DNA from: Thalassobius sp047123305
Lineage (GTDB): Bacteria; Pseudomonadota; Alphaproteobacteria; Rhodobacterales; Rhodobacteraceae
Direction of reading: 5' to 3'
DNA length: 64,000 nt
NCBI RefSeq assembly: GCF_047123305.1
Contig: NZ_CP138918.1
Coordinates: forward strand, 3,100,001-3,164,000
The translations under genes and the position numbers were made by a program. Numbering within the stretch: position 1 is the stretch's first letter; every line of letters starts with the position of its first letter. The notes beneath the pieces were generated by a model. That model made no database searches and was not told the origin of the DNA. It was given only the letters and a program-made list of their open reading frames with translations. Of this stretch, positions 1 to 8,474 are shown piece by piece.

Positions 1-1
1 C

Positions 2-778
2 CTTGTGCGCGAGCTGGACCCTGCCACCAACCGATTTGTCGAAACCGCCAGCTTTAATCCGGCTGCGGATGCGGCTCCGGCCGAATTTACCGCCGCCGCC
101 GATCAAAGCGACACCCGTCACCGCATCGCGATGGCGGAGGGTGTGACCTCGTGGCAGGTGGTCGAGAGCCTGAAATCGGTCGGTGTCCTGTCCGGCGATG
201 TGGCGGCGCTGCCCGCCGAAGGCTCGCTGGCACCTGACAGCTATGAGGTGCGCAAAGGCGACAGCCGCCAGTCGGTGATCGACCGGATGCAATCGGCCCA
301 GGCCGAAGTGCTGGCCACCGCCTGGCAGAACCGTGTCGACGACCTGCCGCTCGACAGCATGGAAGAGGCGCTGATCCTGGCCTCGATCATCGAGAAAGAG
401 ACCGGCGTGGCCGAAGAACGCCGCACCGTCGGCTCGGTCTTCATCAACCGTCTGAACCGTGGCATGCGCCTGCAAACCGACCCGACCGTGATCTATGGCA
501 TCACCAAAGGCGAAGGTGTGCTGGGACGGGGCCTGCGTCAGTCCGAACTGCGCGGCGAAACCCCGTGGAACACCTATGTGATCGACGGTCTGCCGCCGAC
601 CCCCATCGCCAACCCCGGCCGCGCCAGCATCGAGGCGGCATTGGATCCGGCCTCGACCAAGTTTGTGTTCTTTGTGGCCGATGGCACCGGCGGTCACGCC
701 TTTGCCGAAACGCTGGCAGAACACAATCGCAACGTCGCCAAATGGCGCGCCATCGAGGCCGAGCGCAGCAACAACTAA
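2..778 (+). CDS. mltG: Endolytic murein transglycosylase MltG (5' end outside window)
   Basis: MltG is an inner-membrane lytic transglycosylase that cuts nascent peptidoglycan strands and so limits glycan length. The visible part is the C-terminal two thirds of the YceG/MltG fold. The catalytic glutamate is in the ASIIEKET motif at about fragment residue 130, followed by the conserved TDPTVIYG and ELRGETPWNTY segments and the C-terminal FVADGTGGHAF motif. The N-terminal membrane anchor and LysM-like part lie upstream of the window, so the true start cannot be seen. The gene ends in TAA and is followed by a clear intrinsic terminator. In many Rhodobacterales the GTA cluster lies directly downstream of mltG, as here. 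Confidence 0.93.
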   Translation, partial: LVRELDPATNRFVETASFNPAADAAPAEFTAAADQSDTRHRIAMAEGVTSWQVVESLKSVGVLSGDVAALPAEGSLAPDSYEVRKGDSRQSVIDRMQSAQAEVLATAWQNRVDDLPLDSMEEALILASIIEKETGVAEERRTVGSVFINRLNRGMRLQTDPTVIYGITKGEGVLGRGLRQSELRGETPWNTYVIDGLPPTPIANPGRASIEAALDPASTKFVFFVADGTGGHAFAETLAEHNRNVAKWRAIEAERSNN

Positions 779-811
779 GTCGCTGACCTGACTTGATAAA
801 ACTTCCGAGAA

Positions 812-835
812 ACCCGCCCTAGTGGCGGGTTTTTT
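812..835 (+). terminator. Intrinsic terminator of mltG
   Basis: A 7-bp stem (ACCCGCC / GGCGGGT) with a 5-nt loop is followed at once by a run of T. It lies 34 bases after the mltG stop and separates mltG from the GTA cluster. Confidence 0.9.
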
Positions 836-876
836 GCTGCGTTTGATCTTGCTTTTTCCCCACACGGAAGCGCGTC

Positions 877-953
877 TGCGTCCGAACCGAGGGGCTAAGC
901 GAAGCGCCCGCCCCTCGGGGGCGGTTCGGGCGCTGCCCGGCGTTGCCGGGCAA
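877..953 (+). repeat. Structured intergenic repeat, family A/B, copy 1
   Basis: This 77-base element is nearly identical, in inverted orientation, to the element at 16560-16638; the first 62 bases differ at only four positions. It can fold into an outer stem CCGAACCG / CGGTTCGG and a separate 3' hairpin TGCCCGGC-GTT-GCCGGGCA. The 3' hairpin arm sequence differs from copy 2 but the pairing is kept. It sits between the mltG terminator and GTA gene 1. The rest of 841-1117 shows no gene; it should hold the GTA promoter, and a purine-rich ribosome binding site lies just before 1118. Confidence 0.8.
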
Positions 954-1117
954 TAATTGCGCGCCTGCCCATTGGTTTCTTCAAATCGCCACACCACGGA
1001 CCGTCGCTGCGCCGCCCCCCCCAGCAAACCCCACCGTACGCTGCCCTAACGCGATCTTAGCCTTCGCGCGCCAACCTTCTTGGCAACTGGACAGCAGATC
1101 CAAAGGGGGCGGGCACG

Positions 1118-1486
1118 ATGAATATGCACAGCAACGACCAACCGGAGGGCGCCATCGCGGCGGACCTTCTGGCCGAACAGCTGCTCGAGGTGGGGCAGCT
1201 CCTCGGCGAGATGAAACACGACATGAAAGAGATGCAGTACCGGGTGCGTCTGGATGAACCTGAGGCGGTGCGCGATAACCTGCGCCTGCTCAGCGATCTG
1301 CGCAACTGGCTGAAAATCGCCTTTGAACTGGAGACAAAAGTCCATGACCGAAACCGCGAACGCCAAGGCCGCGCCGATCAGATCGCCCTCGACTTCGACG
1401 CCGCGCGGGATCAGATCCGCTGCCGCCTGGATCGGCTCCGCCAGTGCGGCGCACCAGAGCGCTTTTCTGGACGCATTGAGCCCTGA
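1118..1486 (+). CDS. GTA gene 1, small terminase-like protein
   Basis: First gene of the gene transfer agent structural cluster; the R. capsulatus GTA gp1 product acts as the small terminase subunit in DNA packaging. The 122-residue product is largely charged and helical, with a MKHDMKEMQYRVRLDEPEAV segment near residues 32-51, as in GTA gp1 proteins. The start is supported by the purine-rich AAAGGGGGCGGG stretch just upstream. Its 3' end overlaps the large terminase gene by about 140 bases in another frame, as in other GTA clusters. No lesion is visible in this gene. Confidence 0.85.
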   Translation: MNMHSNDQPEGAIAADLLAEQLLEVGQLLGEMKHDMKEMQYRVRLDEPEAVRDNLRLLSDLRNWLKIAFELETKVHDRNRERQGRADQIALDFDAARDQIRCRLDRLRQCGAPERFSGRIEP

Positions 1487-2753
1487 GGAAATCCTCGCCT
1501 TGCCCTATCTGTTCGAGTTCTGGGCGCTGGACCACCAGATGCCACCCGCGGGCGACTGGCGCGCCTGGGTGATCCTTGGCGGCCGCGGAGCGGGCAAAAC
1601 CCGCGCCGGTGCCGAATGGGTGCGGGCACAGGTCGAAGGCGCCCGTCCGATGGATCGGGGCCGGTGTCAACGCCTTGCGATTGTTGGCGAAACGCTGGAT
1701 CAGGCGCGCGAGGTTATGGTCTTTGGCGAAAGTGGCATTCTGGCCTGTTCACCCCCCGATCGTCGCCCCGATTGGATTGCCTCCCGGCGGCTGCTGCAAT
1801 GGCCCAATGGGGCGGAGGCACAGATTTTCTCGGCCCATGACCCCGAAGCGCTGCGCGGGCCGCAGTTTGACGGCGCTTGGGTGGATGAGCTGGCCAAATG
1901 GCCCAAGGTGCAGGACACCTAGGACATGTTGCAATTTGGCCTGCGTCTGGGGGATCTGCCGCAGGTCTGTGTCACCACCACGCCGCGCAATGTGCCGGTG
2001 TTGAAGGACCTTCTGAGCCGCGACAGCACCGTCATCACCCATGCCGCAACTGAGGCCAACCGCGCCAATCTTGCGCCGTCGTTTCTGGCCGAGGTGCAGG
2101 CCCGATATGCCGGCACCCGTCTGGGCCGTCAGGAATTGGCGGGGGAACTGTTGGAAGAGGCCGAAGGCGCGCTCTGGACTGCGCACGGGCTAGAGGCCCT
2201 GCGCGTCGATCTGGTGCCCGATCTCGACCGGATTGTGGTGGCCGTTGACCCCGCCGTCACCGCCAACGAAGGCTCTGACACCTGCGGCATCGTGGTGGCC
2301 GGTGTCTCGACCAAAGGGCCTGTCAACGAATGGCGTGCCTTTGTGCTGGAGGATGCCTCGCTGCCCGCAGCCAGCCCCACCGCCTGGGCGCGTCAGGCGC
2401 TTTTGATGATGGAGAAATGGGGGGCAGACCGGATGGTGGCTGAGGTCAATCAGGGTGGCGATCTGGTGGAGGCGGTGATCCGTCAGCTGTCACCGATGGT
2501 GCCGCTGACCAAATGCCACGCCAGTCGGGGCAAGGTCGCCCGCTCCGAACCCGTGGCCGCGCTTTATGAGCAGGGCCGCATTCTGCACACCCGCGATCTG
2601 GGCCCGCTGGAGGATCAGATGTGTGCCATGACCGCCGAAGGCTACCGCGGCAAGGGCAGCCCCGACCGTGTGGATGCGCTGGTCTGGGCGATGACCGAAT
2701 TGATGCTCAATCCGGCGCAGAACTGGCGTCAGCCACAGCTGCGTACGCTGTGA
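1344..2753 (+). pseudogene. GTA gene 2, large terminase, interrupted by an in-frame TAG
   Basis: Large terminase: packaging ATPase plus nuclease. Residues 79-86 hold Walker A (GGRGAGKT) and a Walker B-like AWVDE lies near residue 185. Codon 193 is TAG (1920-1922), where homologues normally have a tryptophan (KVQDT-W-DMLQ), so a single TGG to TAG change explains it. The frame then continues without shift from 1923 through the coupling motif TTTPR, the nuclease acidic residues (AVDPAV and PDRVDAL) and a TGA stop at 2753. The ATPase and nuclease halves are therefore split. An ATG lies at 1926 but has no convincing ribosome site. The start at 1344 is chosen from homology; upstream in-frame codons run through gp1. 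Readthrough cannot be excluded from sequence alone. Confidence 0.9.
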
Positions 2754-2825
2754 TGAACAGAAATTAACCTTTTTACCGCAGGGTGGTTGCAACAACGCAC
2801 ACCGCCCGACGCAGGAGCAGACTTT

Positions 2826-4091
2826 ATGGTTCTTTCCTTTTTCCAATCCGCCAAGCCCGAGGCCGCCCCAGCCGCCACAGCTGCCCCCTAGCAGACCAAG
2901 GCCAGCGCCGCCGGTCGCATGATGGCGCTGCACAGCAACGGTCGCATCAGCTGGAGCCCACGCGACAGCGCCTCGCTGACCCGCAATGGCTTTTCGGGCA
3001 ATCCGGTAGGCTTCCGCTGTGTGAAAATGATCGCCGAGGCGGCGGCCTCGCTGCCCTTGATCCTGCAGGACCGGCAACAGCGCTATGACATGCACCCCGT
3101 GCTGGACCTGCTGGCGCGTCCCAATCCGTTGCAGGGGCGGGCGGAACTGTTGGAGGCGCTTTATGCCCAAATCCTGCTGACCGGCGACGGCTACCTGGAG
3201 GCGGTGGGCGACAGCACCGGCACGGCGGAGGTGCCGGCAGAGCTCTACGTGTTGCGTTCCGACCGGATGCAGCTGGTGCCGGGCACCGATGGTTGGCCCA
3301 AGGCTTATGACTACGCCGTGAACGGGCGCAAACACCGGTTCAACATGCGCGGTGAACTGCCGCCGATCTGCCATATCCGCGCCTTCCACCCGCAGGACGA
3401 TCACTATGGCCTGTCCCCGATGCAGGCCGCCGCGCAGGCGTTGGAAGTGCACAATGCCGCCTCGCGCTGGTCCAAGGCGCTGCTCGACAATGCCGCGCGG
3501 CCTTCGGGGGCGCTGGTCTATCAGGGCAATGACGGGCAGGGCAGCCTGTCCAGCGATCAATATGACCGGCTGCAAGCCGAGATGGCGCAATACCACCAAG
3601 GCGCAGGCAACGCAGGCCGTCCGATGCTGCTGGAAGGCGGGCTGGACTGGAAGCCGATGGGCTTCAGCCCCTCCGATATGGAGTTTCAGAAAACCAAGGA
3701 CAGCGCCGCGCGCGAAATTGCCCTGGCCTTTGGGGTGCCGCCGATGCTGCTGGGGGTGCCGGGCGATGCCACCTACGCCAACTACCAAGAGGCCAACCGC
3801 GCCTTCTACCGGCTGACCGTGCTGCCCCTGGTGCAGAAAGTGGCCGGACGACTGGGCGATTTTCTGGCGCAGCACTCCGGCGCGCCGCTGGATCTGCGGG
3901 TAGATCTAGACCAGGTGCCGGCACTGTCCGGCGAACGCGACGCGCAATGGAAACGGGTCAGCGCCGCCGCCTTCCTGTCGGTGTCGGAAAAACGGGCCCT
4001 GCTGGGCCTGCCAGTAGAAACGACGGAGACCGGAGAGGCGACGAAGACGTCCGAGGCAGAAACGCCCGTTGGGGACGATGATGAAACCTGA
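2826..4091 (+). pseudogene. GTA gene 3, HK97-type portal protein with early in-frame TAG
   Basis: The portal protein forms the DNA entry ring of the capsid. The start at 2826 has an AGGAG site 9 bases upstream and begins MVLSFFQSAKPEA, like other GTA portals. Codon 22 is TAG (2889-2891) within the variable alanine-rich leader; a CAG to TAG change is the simplest origin. The same frame then runs open to a TGA at 4091 and covers the full conserved portal domain (NPVGFRCVKMIAEAAASLPL onward, ending in an acidic tail). Re-initiation at ATG 2919 or 2922 could still give an almost complete protein, so this is the mildest lesion in the cluster. Confidence 0.85.
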
Positions 4092-4302
4092 CCGCCCGTT
4101 TGAGCCCTTCCAATGTGCGCCGGGATTGCAGCTTGAGGCCCATGAACGCCTCGTCAGCCTGCAATTTGACGGCATGACCCGCCGGCTCGACCGGCTGGAG
4201 GGGCAGATGGAACGGTTGGAAAAACGGCTGTGGTTGACGGTCTACGGCGTGGTCGCAGTGATCCTGACACAGGCGCTGCAACCGCTGCTGATGACGCTTT
4301 GA
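4078..4302 (+). CDS. GTA gene 3.5, small membrane-anchored protein
   Basis: A 74-residue product with the APGLQLEAHERLVSLQF motif, a short coiled-coil segment (DRLEGQMERLEKRL) and a C-terminal hydrophobic helix. This is the pattern of the small ORF between portal and protease in R. capsulatus-type GTA clusters. It starts at the double ATG overlapping the portal stop codon, which suggests translational coupling. Its exact role in the particle is not known to me. It is intact. Confidence 0.8.
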   Translation: MMKPDRPFEPFQCAPGLQLEAHERLVSLQFDGMTRRLDRLEGQMERLEKRLWLTVYGVVAVILTQALQPLLMTL

Positions 4303-4314
4303 AGGGAGGCGATG

Positions 4315-4863
4315 ATGCAAGAGCTTGAGAAGAAATTTATGCGCGTTGACAATGGCTTGTCTCAGGAAGGGGAGGCCGTGATTGCCGGATACGCCAGCCT
4401 GTTTGACCAGCCCGATCAGGGTGGCGATTGCGTTCGTCCCGGGGCTTTTGCCAAGGCGCTGAAACGTCTGGCGGCCGAGGGGCGTCAGGTCAAGATGCTC
4501 TGGCAGCATGATCCGGCCCAGCCCATCGGCGTCTGGCAGGACATCCGCGAAGACGCCCGCGGTCTTTGGGTCAAGGGCATGCTGTTGCCAGAGGTGGCCC
4601 AGGCTCGCGAAGCGCTGGCGTTGATCCAGGCGGGGGCGCTTGACGGGCTGTCGATCGGCTATCGCACCAAACGGGCGCACAAGGCGCCCGACGGCCAGCG
4701 CCACCTGCTGGAACTGGACCTCTGGGAGGTCTCGCTGGTGACCTTCCCGATGCTGCCGACCGCACGGCTGACACCTGAACAAAAGGCGGCGGAGATGGCG
4801 CTTGGCCAGCTGGCCGAAACCCTGCGACAGGCCCGTGACGTGATGCGCGCAGATCGGCGCTAG
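4315..4863 (+). CDS. GTA gene 4, HK97-family prohead protease
   Basis: Serine protease that trims the capsid protein during head maturation. The HK97 protease signature is visible: AGYASLFDQPDQGGD near the N-terminus, the catalytic histidine in MLWQHDP (about residue 65) and the catalytic serine in GLSIGYRT (about residue 113). GGAGG at 4305-4309 favours ATG 4315 over ATG 4312. The gene ends in TAG, and the 17 codons from that stop to the capsid ATG are in the same frame. It is intact. Confidence 0.9.
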   Translation: MQELEKKFMRVDNGLSQEGEAVIAGYASLFDQPDQGGDCVRPGAFAKALKRLAAEGRQVKMLWQHDPAQPIGVWQDIREDARGLWVKGMLLPEVAQAREALALIQAGALDGLSIGYRTKRAHKAPDGQRHLLELDLWEVSLVTFPMLPTARLTPEQKAAEMALGQLAETLRQARDVMRADRR

Positions 4864-4911
4864 CCGCGCCCGCAAGACCCGAAACCCAAGACCAAACCGA
4901 AAGGAAACCCC

Positions 4912-6087
4912 ATGACCGAGGCATCGTCTCGGACCGGAGGAGATCTGTCTCCGGTTCAGGAGGTGCAAGCCGCTGTTGCGAATTTTGTAAGCGAGTTCAA
5001 AGGCTTTCGGGCCGATGTTCAAAATCGAATTGAAAAACAGGAAGAGCGACTGACCATGTTTGATCGGAAATCCCACCTGCCGGCGCGTCCGGCTCTCTCT
5101 GCCGCCTCGGATCTTGAGGCGCCGCATCAGAAAGCCTTCAACGCCTATCTGCGGTCGGGCGATGATGATGCCCTGCGCGGGCTGGAGCTGGAGGGCAAAT
5201 CCATGTCCACCGCAGTGAACTCGGACGGTGGCTATCTGGTGGATCCCGAAACCTCGGCCACGGTGCAATCGGTGCTGGCGGGCGGTGCCTCGATCCGTCA
5301 GATCGCCAATGTGGTTCCGGTTGAGGCCACTTCTTACGACGTGCTGATTGACCACGGCGACATGGGCCAAGGCTGGGCCTCGGAAACCGGCGCGGCGGCA
5401 GAAACCGCTACCCCTGAATTTGACCGCATCACCATCCCGCTGCACGAGCTGTCGGCCCTGCCCAAGGCCAGCCAGCGCCTGCTGGATGACGCCGCCTTTG
5501 ACATCGAAGGCTGGCTGGCAGGGCGCATCGCTGAAAAATTCGCCCGCGCCGAAGCTGCAGCCTTTGTCACCGGCGACGGTTCGGACAAACCCACCGGTTT
5601 TCTGACCCACACCGCCGTGGCCGAGGACAGCTGGTCCTGGGGCAACCTTGGCTACATCGCCACCGGTGCGGACGGGGCCTTTGATGGCGCCGACGCCCTG
5701 GTTGACCTGGTCTATGCCCTGGCCGCCGAATACCGCGTCGGTGCCAGCTTTGTGATGAACTCCAAAACCGCAGGCACCGTGCGCAAACTGAAAGACGCTG
5801 ACGGTCGCTTCCTGTGGTCTGACGGTCTGGCCGCAGGGGAACCCGCGCGTCTGCTGGGCTATCCGGTCGTCATCGCCGAGGACATGCCCGACATCGCAAC
5901 TGGCAGCGACTCGATTGCCTTTGGCGATTTCTCCGCCGGTTACACCATCGCCGAACGTCCCGATCTGCGCATCCTGCGTGACCCCTTCAGCGCCAAGCCG
6001 CATGTGCTGTTCTATGCCACCAAACGGGTGGGCGGTGACGTCAGCGATTTTGCGGCGATCAAACTGCTGCGTTTCGCTGTTTCGTGA
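4912..6087 (+). CDS. GTA gene 5, HK97-fold major capsid protein
   Basis: Major capsid protein of the GTA particle, 391 residues. An N-terminal delta-domain-like coiled coil (FVSEFKGFRADVQNRIEKQE) is followed by the HK97 capsid fold: STAVNSDGGYLVDPE, VVPVEATSYDVL, LPKASQRLLDDAAFDIEGW, FVTGDGSDKPTGFL, SFVMNSKT and LLGYPVVIAEDMPD. The start is preceded by AAAGGAAA. The gene is intact, which contrasts with its damaged neighbours and with the loss of packaging function expected from the broken terminase. Confidence 0.95.
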   Translation: MTEASSRTGGDLSPVQEVQAAVANFVSEFKGFRADVQNRIEKQEERLTMFDRKSHLPARPALSAASDLEAPHQKAFNAYLRSGDDDALRGLELEGKSMSTAVNSDGGYLVDPETSATVQSVLAGGASIRQIANVVPVEATSYDVLIDHGDMGQGWASETGAAAETATPEFDRITIPLHELSALPKASQRLLDDAAFDIEGWLAGRIAEKFARAEAAAFVTGDGSDKPTGFLTHTAVAEDSWSWGNLGYIATGADGAFDGADALVDLVYALAAEYRVGASFVMNSKTAGTVRKLKDADGRFLWSDGLAAGEPARLLGYPVVIAEDMPDIATGSDSIAFGDFSAGYTIAERPDLRILRDPFSAKPHVLFYATKRVGGDVSDFAAIKLLRFAVS

Positions 6088-6160
6088 AGCTTTTCAACAC
6101 CTTCAAGCGGGGCGGCCTTCGCCCCGTTTCCCCCAGACAGGCCGCGTGAAGGAGGACCCG

Positions 6161-6760
6161 ATGACCCTGGTAGAAGTGACACCCCTCGCGCCCGAGGCGC
6201 TGCCCACCGCCGCATTGCGGGCGCATCTGCGCCTTGGCAGCGGCTTTGCGGAGGATGCCCTGCAGGATGATCTGCTGCAGTCCTTTCTGCGCGCCGCCCT
6301 GGCTGCGATTGAGGCGCGGATCAGCAAGGCCTTGATAGCCCGCGATTTTGAACTGACCCTGTCGCAATGGCAGCATCCCGCTGGGCAGCCCTTCCCGCTG
6401 GCGCCTGTCAGCGCAGTGACCTCGGTTACGGTGATCGATGACACAGGTACGGCGGTGCTGGATCCCAGCCGCTATCACCTGTCGATTGACCCCCAGCGCC
6501 CCGTGTTACGTCCCACAGGCACCAGCCTGCCGGTGATCCCCAAAGGTGGGCGGGCAGAGATCCACTTCACCGCCGGTTTCGGCGCGTGGGAGGCATTGCC
6601 CGCCGATCTGGCGCAGGCCGTGTTGATGCTGGCCGCCCATTTCTACGAATACCGCCATGACACCGCCCTCAGCGCCGGGTGCATGCCCTTCGGCGTCGCC
6701 GCACTGCTGGAACGCTACCGCCCCCTGCGTCTTGGCACCCCTGCGGGAGCGGCGCAATGA
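6161..6760 (+). CDS. GTA gene 6, head-tail connector (gp6-like) protein
   Basis: A 199-residue product matching the phage DNA-packaging/head-tail connector family of GTA gp6. The N-terminal half (ALRAHLRLGSGFAEDALQDD, AALAAIEARISKALIARDFE) and the C-terminal IHFTAGFGAWEALPADLAQA motif are typical. A strong AAGGAGGA site lies 5 bases before ATG 6161. The stop overlaps the next start (ATGA), indicating coupling with gene 7. It is intact. Confidence 0.88.
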   Translation: MTLVEVTPLAPEALPTAALRAHLRLGSGFAEDALQDDLLQSFLRAALAAIEARISKALIARDFELTLSQWQHPAGQPFPLAPVSAVTSVTVIDDTGTAVLDPSRYHLSIDPQRPVLRPTGTSLPVIPKGGRAEIHFTAGFGAWEALPADLAQAVLMLAAHFYEYRHDTALSAGCMPFGVAALLERYRPLRLGTPAGAAQ

Positions 6761-7092
6761 AAGTGATGAAACCTCCGCTCTTGAACCGTCAACTGACCTT
6801 GGAAGCCCCTGCGCGTTTGCCCGATGGCGCAGGTGGATTTAGCGAGAGCTGGCAAGCGCTTGGCACCCTTTGGGGCGCGGTGCAGCTGCGCTCGGGCCGC
6901 GAGGCATCGGGCCTGTCGCAGAGCCGGTTCAAGATCACCCTACGCGCCGCACCCGAGGGCCATTCCATGCGGCCACGTGCCGACCAACGGCTGGTCGAAG
7001 GCCCCCGTCGCTACCGCATTGATGCGGTGCATGAGGCCGACCCAAAGGGCCGCTACCTGACCTGTTTTGCCCATGAGGAGGTGGTCACATGA
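6757..7092 (+). CDS. GTA gene 7, head-tail adaptor protein
   Basis: A 111-residue head-tail joining protein (phage head-tail adaptor family). Visible features are the RLPDGAGGFSESWQALGTLW segment, where homologues vary around DGAGG, and the C-terminal YRIDAVHEADPKGRYLTCFA strand typical of these beta-rich adaptors. It overlaps gene 6 by four bases at its start and gene 8 by four bases at its end, so genes 6, 7 and 8 form a coupled run. It is intact. Confidence 0.87.
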   Translation: MKVMKPPLLNRQLTLEAPARLPDGAGGFSESWQALGTLWGAVQLRSGREASGLSQSRFKITLRAAPEGHSMRPRADQRLVEGPRRYRIDAVHEADPKGRYLTCFAHEEVVT

Positions 7093-7496
7093 GCTACGCC
7101 GCCACCGCCGCCCTGCAAGAGGTCGTGTTCCAGCATCTCGTTGCGGATACCACGCTCGCCACGCTTGTTGACGGCGTTTATGACGCGCTGCTCACCGGTG
7201 TTTTGCCGGGTCGCTATGTGCAGCTGGGACCGGAACAGGTGCGCGACCGCTCGGACAAGACGGGGCATGGCGCGAGGCACGAATTCACCGTCACCGTAGT
7301 GGGGCAGGACGCCGGGTTTCTCGGCGTCAAACAGGCGGCGGCGCGGGTGAGTGAGCTGCTGGTGGATGCCGACCTGACCCTCACCCGCGGCACGCTGGTC
7401 GTGCTGCGCTTCCGCCGCGCCAAAGCCGAGCGCAACCGCAGCGATGACACCCGCCGGATCGACATGCGTTTCATGGCGCAGATCGCCGACAGTTAA
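7089..7496 (+). CDS. GTA gene 8, tail terminator-like protein (DUF3168)
   Basis: A 135-residue DUF3168-type protein of the GTA gp8 class, which caps or terminates the tail tube at the head junction. It starts MSYAATAALQEVVFQHLVAD and ends in the RIDMRFMAQIADS motif seen in this family. The ATG overlaps the gene 7 stop by four bases. It is intact. Confidence 0.87.
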   Translation: MSYAATAALQEVVFQHLVADTTLATLVDGVYDALLTGVLPGRYVQLGPEQVRDRSDKTGHGARHEFTVTVVGQDAGFLGVKQAAARVSELLVDADLTLTRGTLVVLRFRRAKAERNRSDDTRRIDMRFMAQIADS

Positions 7497-7517
7497 CCAA
7501 AGTAAACGGAGGCCAAA

Positions 7518-7933
7518 ATGGCAGCGCAGAATGGTAAAGACCTGTTAATCAAGGTTGATCTGACCGGGATGGTCAGTTTGAAACCCTCGCGGGGCTTCGT
7601 GCCACGCGGATCTCTTTCAACGCCGAAAGCGTAGATGTGACCAGCCTCGACAGCGCTGGTGGCTGGCGCGAATTGCTGGCCGGTGCGGGGGTCAAATCCG
7701 CCGCCATTTCCGGCGCGGGAATCTTCAAGGATGCCGCCACGGATGAACGGGCGCGGCAGATTTTCTTTGATGCGGAAATGCCCAATTTTCAGGTGGTTAT
7801 CCCGCATTTTGGCATTGTCGAAGGCGCCTTTCAGCTGACCGCAATTGACTATGCGGGCAGCCATGACGGCGAAGCCACCTATGAGATGTCGCTGGCCTCG
7901 GCCGGGGCGCTCAGCTTCACGGCGGTGGTGTGA
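7518..7933 (+). pseudogene. GTA gene 9, major tail protein, broken by a 1-base deletion
   Basis: Major tail tube protein of the TP901-1 type. It starts MAAQNGKDLLIKVDLTG at 7518 after an ACGGAGG site. The frame breaks near 7570: inserting one G into the GGG run (ACCGGG-ATGG) restores DGQFETLAGLRATRISFNAE and joins the first frame to the long downstream frame that ends at 7933. Without it translation stops at a TAG at 7632 after 38 residues. The downstream part (DVTSLDSAGGWRELLAG to the C-terminal ASAGALSFTAVV) is well preserved. A tailed particle should not form without this protein. Confidence 0.88.
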
Positions 7934-8256
7934 TGGTGAACCCGCACGCCGGCGAAGTGGTGCTGACCCTGAACGGGGAGCGCCAGGTGATGAAGCTGAC
8001 GCTTGGCGCCCTGGCCGAGCTGGAAGCGGCGCTTGCGGCCGACACTCTGGTCAGTCTGATCGAACGGTTCGAGGCGGGGCAGTTTTCCACCCGTGACGTG
8101 CTGGCGCTGTTGCTGGCGGGGTTGCGCGGTGGCGGCTGGACCGGCTCGGCGGCGGATCTGGCGGCGGCAGACATCGCCGGTGGACCGGTCGGCGCCGCCC
8201 GCCTTGCCGCAACCCTGTTGATGCGCGCCTTTGCCCCGGCTGAGGCAGCGGAATGA
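7933..8256 (+). CDS. GTA gene 10, tail assembly chaperone-like protein
   Basis: A 107-residue protein of the GTA gp10 family: VVLTLNGERQVMKLTLGALAE followed by FEAGQFSTRDVLALLLAGLRGGG, the pattern of gene-transfer-agent tail assembly chaperones. ATG 7933 overlaps the gene 9 stop by one base and an upstream GTG is less likely. The stop overlaps the next gene start. It is intact. Confidence 0.85.
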   Translation: MVNPHAGEVVLTLNGERQVMKLTLGALAELEAALAADTLVSLIERFEAGQFSTRDVLALLLAGLRGGGWTGSAADLAAADIAGGPVGAARLAATLLMRAFAPAEAAE

Positions 8257-8474
8257 GCGGTTTTGACTGGTCTGGGCTGATGCGTGCGGGCCTACACCAA
8301 CTGCGCCTGCACCCCGATCAGTTCTGGGTGCTAACCCCAGTGGAGTTGGCCCTGATGTTGGGGGTCACTAAGGGTGATAAACCAATGAACCGCAACAGGT
8401 TACGTGACCTTCTTCAGGAGTTTCCTGATGCGACAAACCCCAAAACGACGGAGGCCAAAGATGCTGGATCCTGA
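8253..8474 (+). CDS. GTA gene 10.1, small phage protein
   Basis: A 73-residue product with the FDWSGLMRAGLHQLRLHPDQFW and LTPVELALMLG signatures of the short conserved protein between GTA gp10 and the tape measure. The family is usually placed with tail assembly chaperones. The start overlaps the gene 10 stop by four bases, and the 3' end overlaps the gene 11 start at 8461. The residues after LGVTKGDKP diverge from what I recall for the family, with lower GC, but no stop or frameshift is visible. Confidence 0.75.
   Translation: MSGFDWSGLMRAGLHQLRLHPDQFWVLTPVELALMLGVTKGDKPMNRNRLRDLLQEFPDATNPKTTEAKDAGS

Noticed and set aside
3958..6003. 681-codon minus-strand open frame across GTA protease and capsid
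   Set aside because: It lies opposite well-defined GTA genes; composition is that of a shadow frame.
7560..7580. Programmed frameshift in gp9
   Set aside because: There is no slippery heptamer or downstream structure at the join; a base deletion in the G run is simpler, and GTA gp9 is not known to be frameshifted.
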